This document shows, in pieces, positions 7,555 to 13,660 of a DNA stretch of 18,401 bases (position 1 is the first letter of the stretch; each line of letters opens with the position of its first letter). Below the pieces are notes generated by a model. That model searched no databases, was not told the origin of the DNA, and saw only the letters and a program-made list of their open reading frames with translations. Made by a program: the position numbers and the translations under genes. The DNA comes from JBATTK01 sp049670505 (GTDB taxonomy: Bacteria > Bacteroidota > Bacteroidia > Flavobacteriales > Flavobacteriaceae), in assembly GCA_049670505.1 (NCBI GenBank), contig JBATTK010000086.1:1-18401 (forward strand). The letters run 5' to 3'.

Positions 7555-8502
7555 CTATTTGGATATCCTGTAGTACCCTTTATTAGGTATCTCAATTACG
7601 TATTTCTTTCTACTGTTATTATTTAAATGAGGTTCGCGCAGCCATGGGTTGTGGCGCTTTAGGATCTTATAATTAATTTCATACTGTTTTGCAAAATCGG
7701 CAAAATTGAAAACGGGCTCGTCAACCTCCACCTTAAAAGTAGGAACTGCCTTGTACATATCTTCTTTTTCAATATCAAAACCATATTTTTCCGGGTTCGA
7801 TAAAATCTCCTTTATCGCCAATATCCTAAAAACATAACGGCCGGTTTCCTCTCCTAGCAAAAGGTCATAATACCCCTCGGCTTTTTGAATACCCATATAT
7901 TTATTGATGGAGCCAGAACCTGCGTTATAAGAAGCCGCGGCAAGCGTCCAACTACCAAATTTATTCTTGGAATTCTTCAAATATTTGCACGCCACCTCAG
8001 TAGCCTTTTCAATGTGATAACGTTCATCTACATTAGTATTGACCTCTAGGCCGTACTCCTTTCCGGTAGCCCTCATTATTTGCCAAAAGCCAGTGGCACC
8101 GGCAGGCGAAACCACATTCTGTAACCCGCTCTCCGCTACGGCCAGGTATTTAAAATCATCCGGAATACCATTTTTGGCCAAAATGGGTTCTATGACCGGA
8201 AAGTATTTATTGGCCCTTTTCATCAAAAGTAAGGCGTTGGATTGCCAATAAGTATTTACCAAAAACTCCCGATCCACCCGTTCCATAATCTCAGGATCAT
8301 CAGAAGGAACGCGTTCTCCGGCAAAACTTAAGTTTTCGGGAATATCAATAGCGGAGATCTTATATCCGGCAACCTCCCCTTCCCTAATATCTTCTACTTG
8401 CTCGTCCGGGTTGGACGCTTGAGAGTTCTGAACCGCGAAAATCAAGGTGCTGATCACAAAAACCACACCCAACAGCATCAATATATTTTTTAAAACCTTC
8501 AT
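7555..8502 (-). CDS. Membrane-anchored or exported lytic transglycosylase (SLT/MltD-like, GH23)
   Basis: The family cleaves the glycan strands of peptidoglycan between MurNAc and GlcNAc, forming 1,6-anhydroMurNAc, during cell-wall remodelling. The 315-residue product begins with a hydrophobic segment (residues 5-26) usable as a signal peptide or anchor. The SLT domain spans about 95-215: IPDDFKYLAVAESGLQ contains the catalytic Glu124, followed by SPAGATGFWQIM (132-143) and AAASYNAGSG. The C-terminal 60 residues (FNFADFAKQYEINYKILKRH, then NPWLREPHL and YVIEIP) look like a divergent LysM module. MltD proteins often carry several LysM repeats; this one has at most one. It is the first gene of a minus-strand unit with a clear promoter just upstream. 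Confidence 0.93.
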   Translation of the reverse strand: MKVLKNILMLLGVVFVISTLIFAVQNSQASNPDEQVEDIREGEVAGYKISAIDIPENLSFAGERVPSDDPEIMERVDREFLVNTYWQSNALLLMKRANKYFPVIEPILAKNGIPDDFKYLAVAESGLQNVVSPAGATGFWQIMRATGKEYGLEVNTNVDERYHIEKATEVACKYLKNSKNKFGSWTLAAASYNAGSGSINKYMGIQKAEGYYDLLLGEETGRYVFRILAIKEILSNPEKYGFDIEKEDMYKAVPTFKVEVDEPVFNFADFAKQYEINYKILKRHNPWLREPHLNNNSRKKYVIEIPNKGYYRISK

Positions 8503-8525
8503 AGCTACTATTTTAATTATATTAT

Positions 8526-8555
8526 CAAAGGTAATGAAGAAATGGTTTGGAACAA
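8526..8555 (-). promoter_or_regulatory. Bacteroidota-type promoter for the lytic transglycosylase
   Basis: On the minus strand TTG (plus-strand CAA at 8553-8555), a 19-bp spacer and TACCTTTG (plus-strand CAAAGGTA at 8526-8533) form a consensus promoter 24 bp upstream of the gene's ATG. The spacer is exactly that of the rpmH and rpmE2 promoters, which supports all three. Confidence 0.75.
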
Positions 8556-8570
8556 GAGGTGATTGTTAAA

Positions 8571-8714
8571 CTACAGCGTTAAATCCATACCCGTAATCGA
8601 AATTTTCAAAGTATACCCCTCCATTTCTTCCATAGGATCTAGGCCATCTCCGGAAAAACATGTTTTCCGGATTCCATTGGGCAACCCACTGCCCGGCCTA
8701 ATCCTACCAATCAA
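8571..8714 (-). CDS. Possible small protein of 47 codons (or 20 from an internal ATG)
   Basis: In the 221-bp gap between the hydrolase stop and the transglycosylase ATG, the minus strand holds an open frame from TTG at 8714 to TAG at 8573-8571. It encodes LIGRIRPGSGLPNGIRKTCF and then a tail with GDGLDPMEEMEGYTLKISITGMDLTL. AGGAG lies four bases before the TTG and overlaps the region just after the hydrolase stop; the frame is also the in-frame continuation of the hydrolase past its TAA. An internal ATG gives a 20-residue version, MEEMEGYTLKISITGMDLTL. Codon use is gene-like and the tail alternates as a beta strand would. Two inverted repeats (8650-8670 and 8679-8694) fall inside it. I do not recognise it; it could be a real small gene, a hydrolase remnant, or chance. 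Confidence 0.3.
   Translation of the reverse strand: MIGRIRPGSGLPNGIRKTCFSGDGLDPMEEMEGYTLKISITGMDLTL
8650..8670. other. 8-bp perfect inverted repeat with five-base loop
   Basis: CCGGAAAA at 8650-8657 pairs with TTTTCCGG at 8663-8670 around ACATG. A second hairpin, GGGCA/TGCCC with a six-base loop, sits at 8679-8694. Both lie just downstream of the alpha/beta hydrolase on the minus strand. Neither is followed by a long T run there, so they are poor intrinsic terminators, but they may protect or end the hydrolase mRNA. Confidence 0.5.
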
Positions 8715-8723
8715 ATAACTCCT

Positions 8724-9386
8724 TTAATCCAAAATAATTGTAGGCAAGTGTTCATTAAACCATTTGGATCTATGAATAATCATTGTATGGGTACCATTTT
8801 TAACGGTTGTACAATTTTTAATATTGCTTAAGGGAAATACGGCATCTTTTTCTCCATGAATATGGACCAGATTGGGCAACTTTTCCTTTTCTTTCCAATT
8901 AACGATTTGATCTATGGACCAATCTATGTAATATTTATCGCGAATAGATAGGTATTGTTCATAGAGTTCTAAACGCTTGGTGACCGTTTCTCCAAAAGCG
9001 TATTTGGCCAATAGTTCTACATTGTTCACCAAACCTGTAGGAAGCAACTTATGGATCTTGGTATACTTGGCAAAAATCATTCGTTTTGGAAGTTCGGTCG
9101 AGTGTTTAACGCTAGAGATAATAACCACCTTCCTTACCTGAAGATGTCTTGCCATTTCCTGAACCAGCATACCACCAAAGGAAACTCCTACCAAGACGGG
9201 ATTGGGATGTTCAATTTTTTTACACATTTCCAGCGCATATGCTTCCAAGCTTATCCCTTTTTGGGGTACAAACCATTCTAGAAGATGGGATTTAAATTTC
9301 TCACCGGGTAGTGAAATCTTATTGAAGATAGCAGGATTAGCTGCCATACCCGGCATGAAGTATATATGTATTTTATGGTCGGTCAT
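8724..9386 (-). CDS. Alpha/beta hydrolase, substrate unknown
   Basis: This 220-residue protein has the alpha/beta-hydrolase plan with a complete apparent triad. The nucleophile elbow is GVSFGG (67-72, Ser69); the acid is Asp181 in HGEKDAVFP; and the base is His200 in NGTHTMI. The start has the oxyanion-side strand and loop IYFMPGMAANPAIF. There is no signal peptide, so it is cytoplasmic. Its compact size and small lid (about residues 95-160) resemble carboxylesterases and YdeN/BioH-like proteins, but the substrate cannot be read from sequence. It is divergent from the GNAT-like gene and followed on the same strand by the small ORF and the transglycosylase, which has its own promoter. A TAGATTTT near 9408 is an imperfect -7 candidate. 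Confidence 0.88.
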   Translation of the reverse strand: MTDHKIHIYFMPGMAANPAIFNKISLPGEKFKSHLLEWFVPQKGISLEAYALEMCKKIEHPNPVLVGVSFGGMLVQEMARHLQVRKVVIISSVKHSTELPKRMIFAKYTKIHKLLPTGLVNNVELLAKYAFGETVTKRLELYEQYLSIRDKYYIDWSIDQIVNWKEKEKLPNLVHIHGEKDAVFPLSNIKNCTTVKNGTHTMIIHRSKWFNEHLPTIILD

Positions 9387-9432
9387 CTTGTTCTATCTAT
9401 AGAAAAATCTAGGAAATTAGCGATTTATTTAT

Positions 9433-9440
9433 TACTTTTG
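9433..9440 (+). promoter_or_regulatory. Candidate -7 box upstream of the GNAT-like gene
   Basis: TACTTTTG matches TAnnTTTG perfectly, and its flanks (ATTACTTTTGC) are the same as those of the DUF6263 box at 6101. No TTG is found at the -33 position. If used, it would give a leader of about 108 nt containing the palindrome at 9498-9523. Confidence 0.4.
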
Positions 9441-9497
9441 CTGTCCTAACCAAAATTTAATCCCTTTACAGTAAGAACTTAACCCGACCATTGTTTT

Positions 9498-9523
9498 GAT
9501 TACAATTCGAGAATACTGTAATC
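9498..9523. promoter_or_regulatory. Nested palindrome in the leader of the GNAT-like gene
   Basis: GATTACA (9498-9504) is repeated in inverse as TGTAATC (9517-9523). The core has a second inverted repeat, ATTC-GA-GAAT (9505-9514), with two extra bases (AC) on one side. Together they make an almost complete 26-bp dyad ending 31 bp before the ATG at 9555. It could be a binding site for a dimeric regulator or an RNA hairpin in the leader. I do not recognise it as the site of a named regulator. Confidence 0.45.
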
Positions 9524-9554
9524 ATCTAGTCAAGTCAATATTAAAATCAACTAT

Positions 9555-9848
9555 ATGAATGAAGTAGAGATTAAGGATAATAGTTTCTTGCGCCAATTTG
9601 AAGCTAAGATTGATGGACATTTAGCAAAGATTGAGTATTCTTCCCAAGAACGCAAGGTTTTTTTGACCAAATTGGTTATACCGGAGGAAATTACCCAAGA
9701 AAGTTTCAAAGAGGATTTTATCAAGGGTGTGCTTAACCACATTCAGGAAAAAAACCTAAGGGTTGTACCAACCAGCCCTCAAATTGCTGGATTCTTAAGA
9801 AAGAACCGGCAGTACAAAGAAATGTTACCGGTAGGCATACGCATCTAA
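9555..9848 (+). CDS. Small GNAT-fold protein (YjdJ/Acetyltransf_CG-like) with an eroded CoA loop
   Basis: The protein has 97 residues, the size of the single-domain YjdJ-type GNAT family. The order of segments fits: FEAKIDGHLAKIEYSSQERK (strands 1-3), then VFLTKLVIPEEI where family members have a T-x-VPxxxxGxGIxxxL motif, then a helix (FIKGVLNHIQEKNLRVVPTS), and PQIAGFLRKNRQYKEML at the end. In place of the usual glycine-rich Q/R-x-x-G-x-G/A pyrophosphate-binding loop it has TQESFKED, and the family's common Cys after VP is Ser. Acetyl-CoA binding may therefore be lost or altered. The fold call rests on pattern matching only. The gene stands alone, with a long leader and two terminators behind it. 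Confidence 0.72.
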   Translation: MNEVEIKDNSFLRQFEAKIDGHLAKIEYSSQERKVFLTKLVIPEEITQESFKEDFIKGVLNHIQEKNLRVVPTSPQIAGFLRKNRQYKEMLPVGIRI

Positions 9849-9858
9849 AGATTTTAGA

Positions 9859-9886
9859 CCTCTCCGAAATGGAGAGGTTTTTTTTT
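9859..9886 (+). terminator. Intrinsic terminator of the GNAT-like gene
   Basis: CCTCTCC-GAAAT-GGAGAGG (9859-9877), a 7-bp perfect stem with a five-base loop, is followed by nine T residues. It starts 11 bp after the stop codon at 9848. Confidence 0.92.
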
Positions 9887-9931
9887 GATGAAATCATTCT
9901 TCTGAATAGGATGAAAAAAAGAAAATGATTT

Positions 9932-9959
9932 AATCCCAACATAAATGTTGGGATTTTTT
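9932..9959. terminator. Second terminator, between the GNAT-like gene and mtaB (convergent)
   Basis: AATCCCAACA-TAAA-TGTTGGGATT (9932-9955) is a 10-bp perfect stem with a four-base loop. On the plus strand it runs into TTTTTT; on the minus strand it lies immediately after the mtaB stop codon with a weaker T-rich tail. It can serve as the mtaB 3' end and as a back-up terminator for the plus strand. Confidence 0.8.
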
Positions 9960-11304
9960 ATGCGACCACTTTTGTTTTTACAAAGATACCCCTAACCAGA
10001 CCATCATCATCTATTTCCGTAAGCTCCACCTCATGAAGTGTGTTCACTAATTCGGGATTCCAAGGGGATTTTACCTTTATATAGTTTTCCGTGAAGCCAT
10101 GTATATATCCTTCCTTATTTTCTCCTTCGAACAATACCGTTCTTTTTGTGCCCAACTGACTCTCATAGAACGCCCTTCGTTTTTTAACGGACAGTCCACG
10201 GAGCATTTTGCTCCGCTTGTTCCTTACATTTTTGGGAACAGCTCCCTGCATTATAGCGGCAGGCGTATTATCCCTTTCGGAATAGGTAAATACATGTAAG
10301 TAGGAAACATCCAACGCGTTCAAAAAGTGATAGGTTTCCAAAAAGTGTGCATCGGTCTCCCCAGGGAATCCTACAATAACATCTACACCGATACAAGCAT
10401 GCGGCATTTTTTGTTTTATATTCCTGACCCTATCTACATATACGTTCTTCAAATAACGCCTTCTCATTAGTTTCAAAATTTCGTCACTACCACTTTGAAG
10501 GGGAATATGAAAATGGGGCACAAAAGCGTTGCTGTTGGCTACAAAATCTATAGTTTCATTCCTTAACAGATTAGGCTCTATGGAAGAAATGCGCAATCTA
10601 TGAATACCTTCTACCCCATCCAAAGCCTGCACCAAATCCAAAAATGTATGCTGGTGTTTTTTGTTTCCAAACTCTCCTTTTCCATAGTCACCAATGTTAA
10701 CCCCGGTAAGGACAATCTCCTTAATACCCTGAACCGATATTTCGGCAGCATTTTTCAAAACATTTTCCAAGGTATCGCTCCTGGAAATTCCACGGGCCAG
10801 TGGAATAGTACAATAGGTACATTTATAATCACAACCGTCCTGAACCTTTAAAAATGCCCTGGTCCTATCTCCTATAGCGTAACTGCCCACATAAAAATCG
10901 GCGGCTTCTATTTCACAAGAATGTATCCGGGCACCGCTTCCACTGCGCTCGGGCTGACCAAGGAGGTCATTGATATAGTCCGTAATCTTAAATTTTTCCG
11001 TAGCGCCCAAAACCAGGTCTACGCCATCCACGGCGGCAAGTTCCTCTGGTTTTAATTGTGCATAACAGCCTATAGCGGCTACATATGCATCCGGATTTAC
11101 CTTTTGTGCCTGCTTAACTATGGTCTTAAATCTTTTGTCGGCATTTTCGGTTACGGAACAGGTATTAATAACATACATATCAGCATATTCGGAAAAGTCT
11201 ACCCGCTTAAAACCTTCCTCTTGAAAACCTCTGGCAATGGTAGAAGTTTCAGAAAAGTTGAGCTTACAACCCAATGTATAGAATGCGACTTTCTTTTTCT
11301 CCAT
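9958..11304 (-). CDS. mtaB: tRNA (t6A37)-C2 methylthiotransferase MtaB
   Basis: MtaB is a radical-SAM enzyme that converts t6A at position 37 of tRNAs to ms2t6A. From ATG at 11304 it has 448 residues. The N-terminal methylthiotransferase domain carries the first cluster's cysteines at 13 (YTLGCKLNFSE), 49 (NTCSVT) and 80 (IGCYAQ). The GCKLNxSE and NTCxVT patterns favour MtaB over MiaB (GCQMN) and RimO. The radical-SAM motif CDYKCTYC supplies Cys158, Cys162 and Cys165. A C-terminal TRAM-like domain (about 375-440, with VLFEGENKEGYIHGFTENYI) should bind tRNA. An in-frame ATG at 11325 is possible, but it falls within a perfect -7 box (plus-strand CAAATATA at 11314-11321), so 11304 is preferred and the mRNA would be almost leaderless. 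The gene is separated from the GlmU-related gene by about 100 bp. Confidence 0.95.
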   Translation of the reverse strand: MEKKKVAFYTLGCKLNFSETSTIARGFQEEGFKRVDFSEYADMYVINTCSVTENADKRFKTIVKQAQKVNPDAYVAAIGCYAQLKPEELAAVDGVDLVLGATEKFKITDYINDLLGQPERSGSGARIHSCEIEAADFYVGSYAIGDRTRAFLKVQDGCDYKCTYCTIPLARGISRSDTLENVLKNAAEISVQGIKEIVLTGVNIGDYGKGEFGNKKHQHTFLDLVQALDGVEGIHRLRISSIEPNLLRNETIDFVANSNAFVPHFHIPLQSGSDEILKLMRRRYLKNVYVDRVRNIKQKMPHACIGVDVIVGFPGETDAHFLETYHFLNALDVSYLHVFTYSERDNTPAAIMQGAVPKNVRNKRSKMLRGLSVKKRRAFYESQLGTKRTVLFEGENKEGYIHGFTENYIKVKSPWNPELVNTLHEVELTEIDDDGLVRGIFVKTKVVA

Positions 11305-11313
11305 AAAATTTTG

Positions 11314-11321
11314 CAAATATA
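11314..11321 (-). promoter_or_regulatory. Candidate -7 box for mtaB
   Basis: On the minus strand TATATTTG, a perfect TAnnTTTG, ends 9 bp before the chosen mtaB ATG. I find no TTG at the -33 position. The predicted transcript would start within a few bases of the start codon. Upstream, two inverted repeats fill the gap to the next gene: GCCGA-AATTA-TCGGC at 11332-11346, and TTGTTC (11352-11357) with GAACAA (11395-11400). Confidence 0.45.
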
Positions 11322-11403
11322 TCAAACTTATGCCGAAATTATCGGCCTAGGTTGTTCGGCGAATATAAGTTTTCATCTGTACGCGAACAAGACTACAATA
11401 AAA

Positions 11404-12579
11404 TTAGTCCTTACGCCATTTTTTAGTTTCTTCGAATACATGGTTCAGTATAGCCGCCTCTTGTTCATTGAACACTACACCCCTACGAGACATCATCACT
11501 TTAGCCGTCTCAAAAGCTTTTTTGGGTAGGTAGGTGGTAAAACCCGATGCCCCTCCCCAGCAATAACTGGGAACAAAATTTCTGGGGAAGCCACTACCAT
11601 ATATATTGGTACTTACTCCAACAACGGTTCCCGTGTTAAACATGGTATTTATCCCGCATTTGCTATGGTCCCCCATAATCAATCCACAAAACTGTAAGCC
11701 TGTTTTTGCAAAACCTTCGGTTTCATAGCTCCAAAGACGGACCTGGTCGTAATTATTCTTTAAGTTGGAATTATTGGTGTCCGCCCCCAAATTACACCAT
11801 TCCCCCAACACAGAATTCCCTAAAAAGCCCTCGTGGCCTTTATTCGCATAAGCAAACAGTACTGCGTTGTTTACCTCTCCCCCAATTCTACAATACGGCC
11901 CTATAGTAGTTGGTCCGTAAATTTTAGCGCCCATTTTTACGATAGCACCCTCGCAAAGGGCGAATCCCCCGCGAATGATACTACCTTCCATAACCTCCGA
12001 GTCCTTTCCCAGATAAATAGGGCCATTGGTAGCATTTAGAATGGAATACTGCACGGAAGCCCCTTCTTCCAAAAAAATATTTTCCGGATGGATTACGTTA
12101 TTGGTGTCGGGAATCGGTGCGCTTTTTCGGTCTTTGGTAATTAATTCAAAATCTGCCTGTAAAGCTTTGCCATTTTTTGAAAATATGTCCCAGGTATTTT
12201 CAATTCTTATCGGTTCCCCATCATATGGAATTGCCCGGTACTTAGAAAAATCAATTTTTTCCTGAGCCTCTTTTGCATAAAAGGCAATAATCTCATCGCC
12301 TTGATAGATTGCTTCATTCTCTTTTAGTGCTTTCACTAGGGTGACCAAATCCTTATGGGGTAAAAAAGAGGCATTGATCAATACGTTCTCTTCCATTTCC
12401 ACCATGGGGTATTTATCGGAGAGGTAGTCCTCCGTAATAGTGGTGGTGGTATATCCCAAAAACATTTCCCATTTTTCCCGTATGGTCAATATTCCGATCC
12501 TAATATCGGCCACTGGCCTCGTATAGGTCAAAGGTAATAATGCGTTTCGCACCGTTCCGTCAAAAAGAATGTAGTTCAT
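11404..12579 (-). CDS. GlmU-related sugar nucleotidyltransferase/acyltransferase (Bacteroidota type)
   Basis: This 391-residue protein belongs to a Bacteroidota family usually annotated as putative UDP-GlcNAc diphosphorylase / glucosamine-1-phosphate acetyltransferase. From ATG at 12579 it begins MNYILFDGTVRNALLPLTYT and continues RPVADIRIG. The N-terminal half (to about 160) replaces the GxGTRM nucleotide-binding loop of true GlmU with FDGTVRNALLPLTYTRP. From about 165 to 345 a hexapeptide-repeat left-handed beta-helix follows (PIYLGKDSEVMEGSIIRGG, AKIYGPTTIGPYCRIGG); KGHEGFLGNSVLGEWCNLGA (247-266, His249) recalls the acyltransferase active-site turn of GlmU. The longer frame starting at 12648 would read through the rpmE2 terminator, so 12579 is preferred. 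A role in UDP-GlcNAc supply for the envelope is plausible, but the diverged loop makes the uridylyl activity uncertain. A TACTTTTA near 12595-12602 is an imperfect -7 candidate. Confidence 0.85.
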   Translation of the reverse strand: MNYILFDGTVRNALLPLTYTRPVADIRIGILTIREKWEMFLGYTTTTITEDYLSDKYPMVEMEENVLINASFLPHKDLVTLVKALKENEAIYQGDEIIAFYAKEAQEKIDFSKYRAIPYDGEPIRIENTWDIFSKNGKALQADFELITKDRKSAPIPDTNNVIHPENIFLEEGASVQYSILNATNGPIYLGKDSEVMEGSIIRGGFALCEGAIVKMGAKIYGPTTIGPYCRIGGEVNNAVLFAYANKGHEGFLGNSVLGEWCNLGADTNNSNLKNNYDQVRLWSYETEGFAKTGLQFCGLIMGDHSKCGINTMFNTGTVVGVSTNIYGSGFPRNFVPSYCWGGASGFTTYLPKKAFETAKVMMSRRGVVFNEQEAAILNHVFEETKKWRKD

Positions 12580-12601
12580 GGGCGGTATTTTGAATAAAAG
12601 T

Positions 12602-12634
12602 AAAAAAAAACGCCTCCAATGACTATTGGAGGCG
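12602..12634 (-). terminator. Intrinsic terminator downstream of rpmE2
   Basis: On the minus strand CGCCTCCAAT-AGTC-ATTGGAGGCG is a perfect 10-bp stem with a four-base loop, followed by nine T residues (12610 down to 12602). It lies 26 bp after the rpmE2 stop and 22 bp before the start of the GlmU-related gene, insulating the two. Confidence 0.92.
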
Positions 12635-12659
12635 CAAATTTGTATCATTTAAAGAAATA

Positions 12660-12929
12660 CTATTCCTCTTTCTTTTCTTCTTTACTGAATTTCTTATACT
12701 TGTTCTTGAACTTATCAATTCGGCCAGCCGTATCGATCAACTTGGACTTACCGGTGTAGAACGGATGGGAAGTTCTAGAAATCTCCAATTTTATCAACGG
12801 ATACTCAACACCATCAACTTCCAAAGTCTCTTTGGTATTCGCAGTAGATTTTGTAAGAAAGACATCGTCATTGGACATGTCCTTGAAAGCTACCAATCTA
12901 TAATTCTCTGGATGTATATCTTTTCTCAT
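12660..12929 (-). CDS. rpmE2: 50S ribosomal protein bL31, type B (zinc-free)
   Basis: This 89-residue protein starts at ATG 12929: MRKDIHPENYRLVAFKDMSN, then FLTKSTANT, EYPLIKLEISRTSHPFYTGK and DTAGRIDKFKNKYKKF. The KxxIHPxY.xV start, the S.SHPFYTG motif and the GRVxKFxxKY end define bL31. There are no cysteines, so it is the zinc-independent type B paralogue, which in many bacteria is the only form or replaces the zinc form under zinc limitation; whether a second bL31 exists here cannot be seen. An in-frame ATG at 12992 would add 21 residues, but it overlaps the promoter, so it is rejected. The acidic-basic tail SKEEKKEE is common in flavobacteria. Confidence 0.96.
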   Translation of the reverse strand: MRKDIHPENYRLVAFKDMSNDDVFLTKSTANTKETLEVDGVEYPLIKLEISRTSHPFYTGKSKLIDTAGRIDKFKNKYKKFSKEEKKEE

Positions 12930-12964
12930 CTTGAAAAACTTTTCTATGCTAGATTTTAGAGGTG

Positions 12965-12994
12965 CAAATTTACTCATTTTTCTTAAAACCACAA
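12965..12994 (-). promoter_or_regulatory. Bacteroidota-type promoter for rpmE2
   Basis: On the minus strand TTG (plus-strand CAA at 12992-12994), 19 bp, and TAAATTTG (plus-strand CAAATTTA at 12965-12972) give a full consensus match 36 bp before the rpmE2 ATG. It also settles the choice of start, because the longer frame would begin in the -33 region. Confidence 0.75.
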
Positions 12995-13097
12995 TTTAAT
13001 TCTCAAAAAAAAGAAAAGGAAAAAATCGTAATTTTAGGTGTAACAAAATCCCTAATAGAACAACTAACCCATAGACAACCAAAAAATAATCATAAAA

Positions 13098-13625
13098 ATG
13101 GAAGAAAATCAACCAAAAACAGGAAAATTTGCCATGAATTTCGGGCTTTTACTTGGAGCATCCAGTCTAGTATTCGGATTGATGCTTTATTTTTTGGACA
13201 TGCATTATCAAGGAGGCATACCCGTATTCATTGTGAGTCTGGTTTTAATGCTCGCCTTTGTAATCATGGGCATGGTGCAGTTTAAAAGGGCCAATCAGGG
13301 ATTAATGTCTTTTGGACAAGGTTTAAAAATTGGAGTGGGCGTATGTTTGATCGGAGGAGTAATCGGAATTGTATTTAACTTGTTAATGACCAATGTTATT
13401 GATCCGGAGACTATTGAAAAGGCATTGGAATATCAAAAAGGACAATTGATCGCAAGCGGGGATTTGACCTCGGAACGGATCGAGGCGCAAATAGAGGGCC
13501 AAAAAAAATTCTCCACTCCCTTTTGGCAAGTTACCTTTGGTCTACTCTTTAGTGTCATTTTAGGATTTCTATTGTCTCTGCTTCCTGCACTGGTCATTAA
13601 AAAAAAGAAGGAAACTCTGAACTAA
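13098..13625 (+). CDS. DUF4199 family integral membrane protein
   Basis: This 175-residue protein has four predicted transmembrane helices, at about 11-33, 40-61, 76-98 and 141-167. A roughly 40-residue soluble stretch between helices 3 and 4 (VIDPETIEKALEYQKGQLIA, then TSERIEAQIEGQKKF) is mostly amphipathic helix. The layout and patterns such as FWQVTFGLLFSVILGFLLSL match DUF4199, a Bacteroidota membrane family without a known function. It leads a plus-strand run with the GT2 enzyme 35 bp downstream, which itself has a -7-like box in the gap. A TAATTTTA at 13029-13036 is a one-mismatch -7 candidate for this gene. Confidence 0.85.
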   Translation: MEENQPKTGKFAMNFGLLLGASSLVFGLMLYFLDMHYQGGIPVFIVSLVLMLAFVIMGMVQFKRANQGLMSFGQGLKIGVGVCLIGGVIGIVFNLLMTNVIDPETIEKALEYQKGQLIASGDLTSERIEAQIEGQKKFSTPFWQVTFGLLFSVILGFLLSLLPALVIKKKKETLN

Positions 13626-13629
13626 TTTG

Positions 13630-13637
13630 TACTTTTG
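13630..13637 (+). promoter_or_regulatory. Candidate -7 box before the GT2 gene
   Basis: TACTTTTG, a perfect TAnnTTTG, begins 4 bp after the DUF4199 stop and would give a leader of about 17 nt to the GT2 ATG. There is no TTG at -33, so it may be weak, and co-transcription with DUF4199 remains possible. A similar TAATTTTG (14633-14640) overlaps the GT2 stop codon ahead of the phospho-sugar mutase. Confidence 0.4.
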
Positions 13638-13660
13638 ATTAGATTTCTCAGAAGTATTCA

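Noticed and set aside
11305..11325. ATG at 11325 as the mtaB start
   Set aside because: It overlaps the TATATTTG box; MtaB homologues start close to the KVAFYTLGCKLN segment.
12580..12648. N-terminal extension of the GlmU-related protein by 23 residues
   Set aside because: It would translate through the rpmE2 terminator hairpin; the family start is MNYILFD.
12930..12992. N-terminal extension of bL31 by 21 residues
   Set aside because: The extension spans the consensus promoter of rpmE2, and the conserved protein begins MRKDIHPE at 12929.
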